Source: a virus. From it: a DNA stretch of 28,600 nucleotides. The DNA lies in the IMG/VR virus record IMGVR_UViG_3300042885_000259, positions 1 through 28,600 of that record, one strand, 5' to 3'. A program made the position numbers and the translations under genes. Every line of letters starts with the position of its first letter. Position 1 is the first letter of the stretch. This document shows, in pieces, positions 1 to 6,092 of this stretch. The notes beneath the pieces were generated by a model that did not search any database, had not been told where the DNA came from, and saw nothing but the letters and a program-made list of their open reading frames with translations.

Positions 1-844
1 TATTTAAGTTGTTGAATAACCTACCTTGCATATCCACTGGAGATTGCATGTACTCAGCCACCCAGATATCCCGAGCCGTTCGGAGCCTCTTATCGTGGTA
101 CTCCTCGGTGGTCATCACTGCCTCGCAGAACGATCTATCTTGGTCATCGAGCGCAGATACCACTAACGATTCCTCGTACACGCCAGATTCCATCGCCACC
201 CCTATTACATCTTGAACTGACCAGCGAGTACCGATGTCGATACGAGCGCAACCAGATTCAAAGCGACTATCGTGAGTCGATTGCTTCCATTGTTGAATAC
301 GCTCGTTGGTCGTGTCGCTGAGCGCATCCTCTATCCCTCGGTAAAGGTCATCGGTAATAGCCACCTTTGTTGCTCCGAAGCCAATGATAGTACCCCCAAC
401 GCCAGCGCCAAAGTAACCTACTTGCTTGGAGTGATTTGTGTTCCAGCCTTGCAGATTCTTTTTGTCATCAGAAAGCCTAACGTCAGTGAAACAAGTGGAG
501 TACTTATCGGACTTGATTATCGCTCTTACATCGTATGCGAACTTGAGATAGAGCGTTGCAGTACATGTGTTCCTCATCACCGATTCGGCTGGATTGCGTC
601 CCAGAGTCCAAGCGCAAAAAAGCGAAGTGATGTAACTCTTTCCAGCCCTTGGAGGCATCGACACTGATAGCGATTTGATTGTTCCCTCCTCGACCTTTTG
701 GAACGCCACTGCGATGTCCTTTAGGAATGGTCGTGACTCATAGAACTCGGAGTCGTAGTACAAACAGAACTGCCAGAAATCACGCCTAGCCAGTTCTTGT
801 CTGAACATATTTTTTACATACGATTTGCGAGCCTCTACGTCCAT
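1..844 (-). CDS. terL: Phage terminase large subunit, 3' end cut by the window edge
   Basis: ATP-driven DNA-packaging motor that pumps the genome into the prohead and cuts the concatemer. I translated this by hand: it opens with ATG at 842-844 and stays open for 281 codons to the window edge. The ATPase motifs are clear: Walker A PPRAGKS at residues 64-70, a Walker B strand VAITDDL at 161-167, and the IGTRWS motif around 205-209. Near the edge, the EYMQSPVDMQGRLF segment (264-277) matches the conserved Q-x-P...G-x-LF motif that links the ATPase to the C-terminal nuclease. The nuclease domain lies outside the window, so the protein is partial, not broken. It starts 2 bp after the small terminase stop. 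A plus-strand reading frame across 272-667 is only its shadow. Confidence 0.95.
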   Translation of the reverse strand, partial: MDVEARKSYVKNMFRQELARRDFWQFCLYYDSEFYESRPFLKDIAVAFQKVEEGTIKSLSVSMPPRAGKSYITSLFCAWTLGRNPAESVMRNTCTATLYLKFAYDVRAIIKSDKYSTCFTDVRLSDDKKNLQGWNTNHSKQVGYFGAGVGGTIIGFGATKVAITDDLYRGIEDALSDTTNERIQQWKQSTHDSRFESGCARIDIGTRWSVQDVIGVAMESGVYEESLVVSALDDQDRSFCEAVMTTEEYHDKRLRTARDIWVAEYMQSPVDMQGRLFNNLN

Positions 845-846
845 GA

Positions 847-1248
847 TTAGTCGTTAAGTAAGTCCATCAATTCAGCCGTTGACATGCCAGATAAGTCTGG
901 ATTCGTGTGCTTGATTTCAACCTCAGAGCGCTCAACATAGCCCCTACTTTTTGCCTTGCATTTGAGGTAGAAGATAACACATGCCACATTACCCTCGTAG
1001 ATCAATTCATGCAGTTTGGATTCCACGAAATCGATTGCGATATTCTCGATGTCCTCGACCTCATTTTTATATTCGATGTCCTTTGCCAGCCACTTGTAAT
1101 GCGTGCTTCTGGAGATACCAACTTTCTTGATGGCTTGCGAGATTATCCCCAGCGATGAAGTCAGCGCCGAGATCATCGCCTTTTTTTTCACTTCAGTAGC
1201 CAGCGCCTCTTTTTTTAGTGTGTCCCCTTTTGTCTCTTTGCGTTCCAT
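847..1248 (-). CDS. terS: Probable phage terminase small subunit
   Basis: A 133-aa protein immediately upstream of the large terminase. It most likely recognises the packaging site and loads the large subunit. An N-terminal helix-turn-helix is visible at about residues 35-56 (IISQAIKKVGISRSTHYKWL), the usual DNA-binding module of terminase small subunits. The middle (about 65-100) is predicted helical, and a short tail (PDLSGMSTAELMDLLND) resembles the C-terminal segment that contacts the large subunit in this family. The ATG at 1248 follows an A-rich leader. The call rests mainly on the HTH, the length and the position; a different small HTH protein is possible but less likely. Confidence 0.78.
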   Translation of the reverse strand: MERKETKGDTLKKEALATEVKKKAMISALTSSLGIISQAIKKVGISRSTHYKWLAKDIEYKNEVEDIENIAIDFVESKLHELIYEGNVACVIFYLKCKAKSRGYVERSEVEIKHTNPDLSGMSTAELMDLLND

Positions 1249-1260
1249 ATTCAGTTCATT

Positions 1261-1512
1261 TTATGCGTTAATAAAGTAGATAACTACCAGTGTACCAGTA
1301 ATATATCCAATTGACAGAGCGAAAGCCATCTGTATACGCTCAGTCCAGTCAGTTGCCTCCACTATGTATTTGATGAAGGGGAGTCCCAGAAATGGAGAAA
1401 TGCCAGCAAAGAATATCATGCCAGCCAGATTCCGTTCTGTTACAAAAGTAATATAAAACGTGCTACAAATCTCAATGACCAGAGCCGAAAGGAATAATAC
1501 AAAGTACTTCAT
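1261..1512 (-). CDS. Small three-helix membrane protein, function unknown
   Basis: An 83-aa hydrophobic protein with three predicted transmembrane helices at about residues 3-22, 29-51 and 62-82, separated by short charged loops (TERN; EATDWTER). I do not recognise the family with confidence. Its ATG overlaps the TGA of the upstream kinase gene (ATGA overlap), so the two are translationally coupled, and it is followed 12 bp later by the small terminase. Small membrane proteins of this size occur in many phage modification or early regions; this one is not in the lysis cassette, so a holin role is less likely. It could be a host-membrane-directed or superinfection protein, but nothing in the sequence decides this. 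Confidence 0.75.
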   Translation of the reverse strand: MKYFVLFLSALVIEICSTFYITFVTERNLAGMIFFAGISPFLGLPFIKYIVEATDWTERIQMAFALSIGYITGTLVVIYFINA

Positions 1513-2009
1513 ATCCGTTCCCTTATGAGTTTGCTTAATACCTCCATCGCCTTGGCTGAGTCAGTGACTGTAAAGTCGCCTTCCTTCATTGGGATATTAC
1601 CCACTCGAGTGGTGATTGATTTTAATTGGCGCTCAGATTGATTAGAGCCTCTCTTCACTCTTCCAGCTAACCCATCACCCATTATCTTGATGATAGTCGG
1701 CTCAGCGCTCTCTAATGCCCTCCTATTTGTAAACCTATCTCCCTCCATGATTATTACTTTACCTTGGTTGAGTTCTAAGAATCCATCGAGATCAGTGATG
1801 ACACTCATTGAAAGTCGGTCAGAGCCTTCGAAAGTTGAGCCATCGTATTTCCCCACTACAATAACAGATTCAGAGCAGTGCCAATAGAACTTGCCGTACT
1901 TCCGTTTGTTGGTGCATCCAAAGGTGCTGATGATGGACTTCATGAGCCATGTCTTCCCCACCCCAGCGCATCCGATTACCAGAAAGTTATTGTTAGTTCC
2001 GTTTTCCAT
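1509..2009 (-). CDS. P-loop kinase, 5-hydroxymethyl-dU DNA kinase-like
   Basis: A 166-aa P-loop NTPase. Walker A is GCAGVGKT at residues 13-20, and a Walker B-like strand VIIMEGD lies at 85-91. The segment GKYDGSTFEGSDRLSMSV (53-70) and the LID-like region with RVKRGSNQSERQLKSITTR (117-135) resemble phage nucleic-acid kinases associated with base hypermodification, including those that phosphorylate 5-hydroxymethyluracil in DNA. I chose ATG 2009: translation from there begins just before the P-loop strand, while codons upstream lie inside the preceding gene. The same frame stays open upstream to 2084. It overlaps the helical-domain gene by 17 bp; in known 5-hmdU DNA kinases I recall the helical and kinase domains as one polypeptide, so this may be a split kinase. 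A generic nucleotide kinase is the main alternative. Confidence 0.72.
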   Translation of the reverse strand: MENGTNNNFLVIGCAGVGKTWLMKSIISTFGCTNKRKYGKFYWHCSESVIVVGKYDGSTFEGSDRLSMSVITDLDGFLELNQGKVIIMEGDRFTNRRALESAEPTIIKIMGDGLAGRVKRGSNQSERQLKSITTRVGNIPMKEGDFTVTDSAKAMEVLSKLIRERI

Positions 2010-2898
2010 TTGATTGTTTTTTCTCAGATAAGAATTTGTGATTATAAGTTTCCTCTCGGAATTGCCATAAGGGAGTCCAGTCAACTCCAGAGGTAATGGC
2101 TGAAGTCAGTTTGGAAAGTTCCTTACCAGAGCGCTCGATGTAGTACCCTACATACCTCTTGCCGAGTCGATATTTCTTGTAAGCGCATAAGGTCGTCTCG
2201 ATGTTCCAGATGTTCTTGTGGTCGATTTCCATTAGCTGGATAGCCTCATAGATTTGAGTGAATTTACCTTGCAGAAGTTTCACCTCATCGCCGTTGATTT
2301 TTTTATCAGTGCCATGCGTGAAAAGTTCATTCAAGTCGAAAGCCAGTACCAATCCATTGCGACATGATTCCGCCTCTTTCAAGTCCAAGTGAGTTGGCTG
2401 AATTGCCAGATCAGTGAGTACATTGACCATCTCCAGATAAATGAAAAGAGTGAATCTACCAAAGGTGAATATCTCGGAAGCCTTGTTGTAAACCTTATTG
2501 TAGTTTTCACCAGAGGTGGAGGTGCATAGGGATCTAAAAAAGTCGTGTTGAGTTCTGTTCCCTATCATCCGTTTGTAAGATACGAAAGCATCTACAAATT
2601 GATTTGAGGATTTCACTCGAAGCCTATCAGTCTGGAAGATTAACGGCGTCTTGTTTTTGTCCCACCAGATTTGTAGTCGGTCCAAATCGACATTCTCGAA
2701 ATCTGGAAATTCATTGTAGATGTAGTAAGTGGTCGTTGCCGAGTAGGAGCATGCGTAAAGGAACGCCATCCAGTACCTTTGCTCGATATTCAATTCAAAT
2801 CGATTGCAGAGGTATCGTAAGGTATCATTCGCTGGATCAATGTCCCGAGCCAGTGAACTCCTTTTGTGATATTCAAGGTATTTTTCTAAGTTGTCCAT
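1993..2898 (-). CDS. Helical protein of the aGPT-PPlase2 / HMUDK_hel type, hypermodification-associated
   Basis: A 301-aa, largely alpha-helical protein. It carries the signature segments of the family first named alpha-glutamyl/putrescinyl thymine pyrophosphorylase clade 2 and later the helical domain of 5-hmdU DNA kinases: an EQRYWMAFLYACSYSATTTYY stretch near residues 39-59, WWDKNKTPLIFQTDR near 78-92, FGRFTLFIYLE near 146-156, and SCRNGLVLAF near 178-187. Members are found in phage clusters that decorate thymine. It is followed by the P-loop kinase with a 17-bp overlap, consistent with one functional unit. Assignment is from remembered family motifs; an amino acid:DNA transferase role, described for relatives, is an alternative to being a kinase accessory domain. 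The final codons include an A6 run (2017-2022) next to the frame change. Confidence 0.6.
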   Translation of the reverse strand: MDNLEKYLEYHKRSSLARDIDPANDTLRYLCNRFELNIEQRYWMAFLYACSYSATTTYYIYNEFPDFENVDLDRLQIWWDKNKTPLIFQTDRLRVKSSNQFVDAFVSYKRMIGNRTQHDFFRSLCTSTSGENYNKVYNKASEIFTFGRFTLFIYLEMVNVLTDLAIQPTHLDLKEAESCRNGLVLAFDLNELFTHGTDKKINGDEVKLLQGKFTQIYEAIQLMEIDHKNIWNIETTLCAYKKYRLGKRYVGYYIERSGKELSKLTSAITSGVDWTPLWQFREETYNHKFLSEKKQSNGKRN

Positions 2899-3317
2899 TT
2901 GCGCATCTTTGTACCCTTATTCCGAGTAAAACATATTCCATCCAATTTCATTCCGCACGCTTCGTAAAATAAGTTGGCTGAGGTATTGGTATCGTTGCAT
3001 TTGATTGTTAGCTTCTTGCCTTCTCGTTGTGCCTTAGACATCATCGCCGTTACGATAAACTTCCCTACCCCTTTACCCTTGAAATCCTCCCTTACGGCTA
3101 TTTCCTCAATTACATAAGAATTGGCTCTTGGTGACCATTTGTAGTGACAGAAAGCGATGTCATCAATAACCATGAACTTGTTATTGCTCGTCTTTTTGAG
3201 ATAGTTCTGCCAGACCATAAACAAGTCAAAACTGCCTATGTGTTCCTTCTCCTTTTTGTAGATTTCTTTTATCCATGAAGCATCGCTCTCGGATGCCGAT
3301 CTAATTATTAATTCCAT
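2886..3317 (-). CDS. GNAT-family N-acetyltransferase
   Basis: A 143-aa single-domain GNAT enzyme that would transfer an acyl group from acyl-CoA to an amine. The acetyl-CoA pyrophosphate loop is KGKGVG at residues 80-85, preceded by the beta-4 strand VIEEIAVRED and followed by the alpha-3 helix. The C-terminal NTSANLFYEACGMK segment (about 110-123) is the usual motif B region. It overlaps the amidotransferase upstream by 10 bp and the helical-domain gene downstream by 13 bp, so it belongs to the same operon. In phage base-hypermodification clusters, GNAT proteins are thought to modify the base itself or an amine already attached to it. That role here is inferred from context; antibiotic or protein acetylation cannot be excluded from sequence. 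Confidence 0.85.
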   Translation of the reverse strand: MELIIRSASESDASWIKEIYKKEKEHIGSFDLFMVWQNYLKKTSNNKFMVIDDIAFCHYKWSPRANSYVIEEIAVREDFKGKGVGKFIVTAMMSKAQREGKKLTIKCNDTNTSANLFYEACGMKLDGICFTRNKGTKMRKWTT

Positions 3318-3925
3318 TGAAGTAAAGTGTTAATTGGTACTTGTTCCGGAGTGCAACCATCAATTGCCCTTTTGAAAATATCTTGGGTGGAAGCGATGAA
3401 TACGGATTCCCCTACCTCCAGAAACCATAATGGTCGAAAGCCGTTAGTGAAAGCGTAAAGAGTCTCCCCCTTAATAATAACTCCAGAAAAAGAGCCGTTG
3501 TCCTTGACAAAGTTTAGGAGCGCTTGTGGATCTAAATTTGAAACCCTTAATGCGATTTCCCCATCATTTTCCGTAGTCATTTTTATTTGGTATTTTTCTT
3601 CCATTTGCGATTTCGTCCCCATGTCAATCACCCCATTAAAACATAAAGAAGTATCGCCGATTTCTATCGGTTGATTGTTCAAATGATTTTTAAAGTCGCC
3701 AGAAGTTGAGTACCGATTATGGTAAATTTGGACATTTGAAAGTGGAATTGCGATGTCGCTAAATTGATTTTGAAAGTACTTTTTTGTAACGATTTTTGAA
3801 TTTTCGAGGTACGAAATTCCAGTCGAATGCAGTCCCCGAATCCGAGATTGACGTAATAATTTGAACAATAAATACCAGTCATTTTCACTTGGTTTTTTAC
3901 TGAAATATCCGATTATTCCACACAT
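3308..3925 (-). CDS. Stand-alone class II glutamine amidotransferase (Ntn hydrolase)
   Basis: A 205-aa glutaminase domain that would release ammonia from glutamine. The start reads Met-Cys-Gly-Ile, so removal of Met leaves the N-terminal Cys nucleophile. Other family landmarks are present: RGLHSTGIS (30-38), HNRYSTSG (69-76), the oxyanion-hole FNG (96-98) and the NDGE segment (120-123). Family enzymes such as GlmS, PurF and AsnB carry a second synthase domain; here the chain ends after the glutaminase, so ammonia must pass to a separate partner. It is the first gene after the intergenic element at 3952-4077 and heads the GNAT/kinase/terminase block. A plausible use is amination of a modified base; nothing in the sequence names the acceptor. 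Confidence 0.86.
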   Translation of the reverse strand: MCGIIGYFSKKPSENDWYLLFKLLRQSRIRGLHSTGISYLENSKIVTKKYFQNQFSDIAIPLSNVQIYHNRYSTSGDFKNHLNNQPIEIGDTSLCFNGVIDMGTKSQMEEKYQIKMTTENDGEIALRVSNLDPQALLNFVKDNGSFSGVIIKGETLYAFTNGFRPLWFLEVGESVFIASTQDIFKRAIDGCTPEQVPINTLLQWN

Positions 3926-3951
3926 AATAATTTAATTTATACAAATTTTTA

Positions 3952-4077
3952 CCCCTTTGGAAACCCTTACTCCTAGGGCGTTTTGCACTTCGCCAAAAAA
4001 ACAACCTACCATCCCATCAATAACTAAAGTCGCTCTAAACGGCTTAAAATTGTGTTCTCGTTTATTTTGTGTTTTTG
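3952..4077 (-). promoter_or_regulatory. Intergenic element, copy A: two hairpins plus GAGTAAGGGTTTCC core
   Basis: This gap lies between the dioxygenase stop and the amidotransferase start. In minus-strand sense it carries, in order, ACACAA-type A-rich segments, TAAGCCG, a small hairpin (CGTT-TAG-AGCG; 4031-4041), a hairpin at 3977-3994 (GGCG...CGCC) whose loop contains AAGTGCA, then GAGTAAGGGTTTCCAAAGGGG ending 26 bp before the ATG. The same order occurs at 15472-15606 and 28468-28600. Hairpin 1 needs a G-U pair that exists only in minus-strand RNA. Candidates are a block promoter/leader, a terminator-antiterminator, or a binding site for a phage regulator. Confidence 0.75.
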
Positions 4078-4086
4078 TAATTTTGG

Positions 4087-4905
4087 TCATAAATTGTCCA
4101 ATTTTTCATCCAAATTATCGACATTTCTGAAGGCTTTTAAGGGATAAAATACCAGAGTATTTCGGTAGCCTTTTGGCTCGGTTGGAACGATGGGAGTGAC
4201 GCCATGCAGATTTCTCCACGCTGGATAAACTAACATGGAATTATCGTAAGATCCGAAAACTGCATCGTAATCTGGCACCGATAAATTGCCCCCTCGACTG
4301 CCTTCCCTTTTTGACAAAATTACATTTACGCAACCTTTCAAATTGGCATTGTCGATATGGTAGGAAGCACTGATATTGAAGTTGGAAATCGATGAAGTAA
4401 ACATCGTACCCAGCCTCCATTGTTTTGGAACGGCGTCCGTAATTATCTTGACTTGTTGTTCGTAAATGTGCGGAGTAAGATTCTTGATAAGTTCTTCGCA
4501 TTCCCTACAAACGACTAGCATCGCTTTGATGAATACTTCTGCAGATTTGACATCATGAACACTGCTACGAGTAGGATAAGCCCTCCTCATGTGAGGCTTT
4601 GGAGGTACAGAGCCAATGATTGTTGAGTATTGCTCAACACCAGAGCCACCATCTCGGCGAGCGTTGATTGCTGAGGATCTACTTAGCACTGACTTTGGTA
4701 CTCGCTTGGAGCGAAGTTCAGAATTGGCGATGTCCACGAACTTAGACAAAGTTGGATTGACTTTCCTTGTGTCCCTTATGTAGAAGCCTATTACCTCGCC
4801 ATCTACCTCCAGAAAACAATCTTCCACTACATTGGGTGGAATCATCTCACATACATCCCCTACCTTGCGAGAATGTTTTACTGGAATCAGTTTAATTGTT
4901 TTCAT
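4087..4905 (-). CDS. TET/JBP-like 2-oxoglutarate/Fe(II) dioxygenase, predicted DNA base hydroxylase
   Basis: A 272-aa protein whose C-terminal half has the double-stranded beta-helix pattern of TET/JBP-type oxygenases. Iron ligands: H183 and D185 in SYHIDNANLKG, and H234 in NLHGVTP. The 2-oxoglutarate-binding Arg is likely R248 in GYRNTLVFY. Between them sit the family's glycine-rich turn (GGNLSVPDYD, 205-214) and a turn before the distal His. Phage relatives hydroxylate 5-methylcytosine in DNA, and JBP enzymes hydroxylate thymine. No cytosine methyltransferase is in the window, whereas a 5-hmdU kinase-like pair is, so thymine is my preferred substrate (inference). It is the last gene of the replication block and overlaps the ParB-like gene by 14 bp. 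A small-molecule or protein hydroxylase remains possible. Confidence 0.72.
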   Translation of the reverse strand: MKTIKLIPVKHSRKVGDVCEMIPPNVVEDCFLEVDGEVIGFYIRDTRKVNPTLSKFVDIANSELRSKRVPKSVLSRSSAINARRDGGSGVEQYSTIIGSVPPKPHMRRAYPTRSSVHDVKSAEVFIKAMLVVCRECEELIKNLTPHIYEQQVKIITDAVPKQWRLGTMFTSSISNFNISASYHIDNANLKGCVNVILSKREGSRGGNLSVPDYDAVFGSYDNSMLVYPAWRNLHGVTPIVPTEPKGYRNTLVFYPLKAFRNVDNLDEKLDNL

Positions 4906-5461
4906 TGTGTCTCAGTGTGTTTTGTAGTTCGGTTAATAGATTACCCCCAATATACAATTTGAGTTCCCTACATCGCTTCTCAAGGTCCTTAGCGTTGTCG
5001 TATTGGTCAGAGTCAATAGTTATTTGAATTGCATGCTTTACCCCATCGGTCATAGATTCGATTTCCTTCCCCATCTCCTCGTAGTCCAGAGCCGAATAAT
5101 CAATTGCAGTTCTTCCGAGCCACTTGTTAACCACTTCGGAATTGAAGTTGAAGTCCAGCATGTCCCAATCCCATTCACCATAAGACAAATTATCTTTGAT
5201 TACCAGTTCCTTTTGCTTCTCTGGACTGAGGTCAACCATCATAGCTGGCACATCATCCAAGCCAAGTTCTACGCATGCTCGGTAGCGCATATTTCCGCAA
5301 AGGATATCCATCTCCTTATTGATTACTACGCATCGAACTCCCATCATTTGAGGAAATTCCAGAATTGAATTTTTCAAGGATTCGAATTTGTATTCATCGA
5401 TCAACCTTGGATTGATTGCATACGGCTTTAATTCTTTGAGTTTATAGATTTCAATTTTCAT
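4892..5461 (-). CDS. ParB-like N-terminal domain protein, first paralogue
   Basis: A 189-aa protein with a ParB/Srx-superfamily domain at about residues 1-110: NPR near 17-19, a helix ending SILEFPQMMG, ILCGNMRYRACVELG near 53-67 (the nucleotide-binding GGNMR-like motif), then LSPEKQKELVIKDN and YGEWDWDML. No helix-turn-helix DNA-binding domain follows, so this is not a chromosome-partition ParB. Superfamily members bind CTP or ATP, and some are serine kinases or nucleases. The C-terminal 50 residues (HAIQITIDSDQYDNAKDLEK...) resemble the end of the neighbouring paralogue at 5451-6092, indicating tandem duplication. It overlaps the dioxygenase by 14 bp. ParB-like proteins recur in phage DNA-modification loci; a targeting or nucleotide-dependent role is inference. 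Confidence 0.85.
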   Translation of the reverse strand: MKIEIYKLKELKPYAINPRLIDEYKFESLKNSILEFPQMMGVRCVVINKEMDILCGNMRYRACVELGLDDVPAMMVDLSPEKQKELVIKDNLSYGEWDWDMLDFNFNSEVVNKWLGRTAIDYSALDYEEMGKEIESMTDGVKHAIQITIDSDQYDNAKDLEKRCRELKLYIGGNLLTELQNTLRHNENN

Positions 5462-6092
5462 TTTGAAGTTGTTTAGTCATGGAGGCGATAAGAATATTGC
5501 CGATATTTATTTTCTTGCTCTTTAAGGCATTGACCAAATCGAACGCCTCCGAATAATCTCCCAGCATAAATTCAATTTGAATTACCTTCTTTTTAATTTT
5601 TTCACCAGAATCAGTGGGATCACTCGATGGAATTGGATCGTCGTCGAAATCATCCGATTGACCAATTGGCTCGTAAAAGTCCGTTGGTTGCCAGACATCC
5701 AATCCCCAGCCTCCTAATTCAACCTCATCAAAATTGTTGGCTAAGAAGTCCCAATCCCATTCACCAAAGTGAGCGTTATCCTTTACGATAAACTCCTCCT
5801 TTTGTTCCGGACTCAGTCCACGCATAATAATTATTGGCACTAACTTCAGACCAGCGTAGGACATTGCCTTAAATCGCATGTTACCACCCAGAATAACCAT
5901 CCCCTCGTCAACTACCAAAGGTCGAATGTTCGCCATCTCTGGAAAGTCCTTGAGTGAAGAAACCAGTTTGTTGAACTTAGCATCCCGAATTATCCTCGGA
6001 TTCTTTGCGTTCATTACAACTGAATTAATTTTTACCATTTCAATTTCTCCGAGTTCCTTCCCCCAGATTGATTGCTCTACTTTTTTTGCCAT
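5451..6092 (-). CDS. ParB-like N-terminal domain protein, second paralogue
   Basis: A 213-aa ParB/Srx-superfamily protein. NPRIIRDAKF near residues 31-40, VILGGNMRFKAMSYAG near 66-81, LSPEQKEEFIVKDN and FGEWDWDFL align with the paralogue at 4892-5461. It differs by a ~17-residue N-terminal extension and an acidic spacer (DDFDDDP and SSDPTDSGE, about 147-163) before the C-terminal region KKVIQIEFMLGDYSEAFDL, which also aligns with the paralogue. The linker and divergence suggest the two copies have specialised, perhaps as a heterodimer (inference). It overlaps the gene downstream by 11 bp and the GP88-like gene upstream by 16 bp. Confidence 0.86.
   Translation of the reverse strand: MAKKVEQSIWGKELGEIEMVKINSVVMNAKNPRIIRDAKFNKLVSSLKDFPEMANIRPLVVDEGMVILGGNMRFKAMSYAGLKLVPIIIMRGLSPEQKEEFIVKDNAHFGEWDWDFLANNFDEVELGGWGLDVWQPTDFYEPIGQSDDFDDDPIPSSDPTDSGEKIKKKVIQIEFMLGDYSEAFDLVNALKSKKINIGNILIASMTKQLQNEN

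Noticed and set aside
272-667. 131-codon plus-strand reading frame
   Set aside because: It lies opposite the large terminase, whose motifs are clear on the minus strand; the plus-strand product has no recognisable domain.
3977-3994. Hairpin in intergenic element A as a classic intrinsic terminator
   Set aside because: No T-run follows the stem on the minus strand; the same is true at copies B and C.
3977-3994. Sigma-54 promoter (GG...GC) in the TTGGCGAAGTGC segment
   Set aside because: Spacing between GG and GC is 6, not the required 10.
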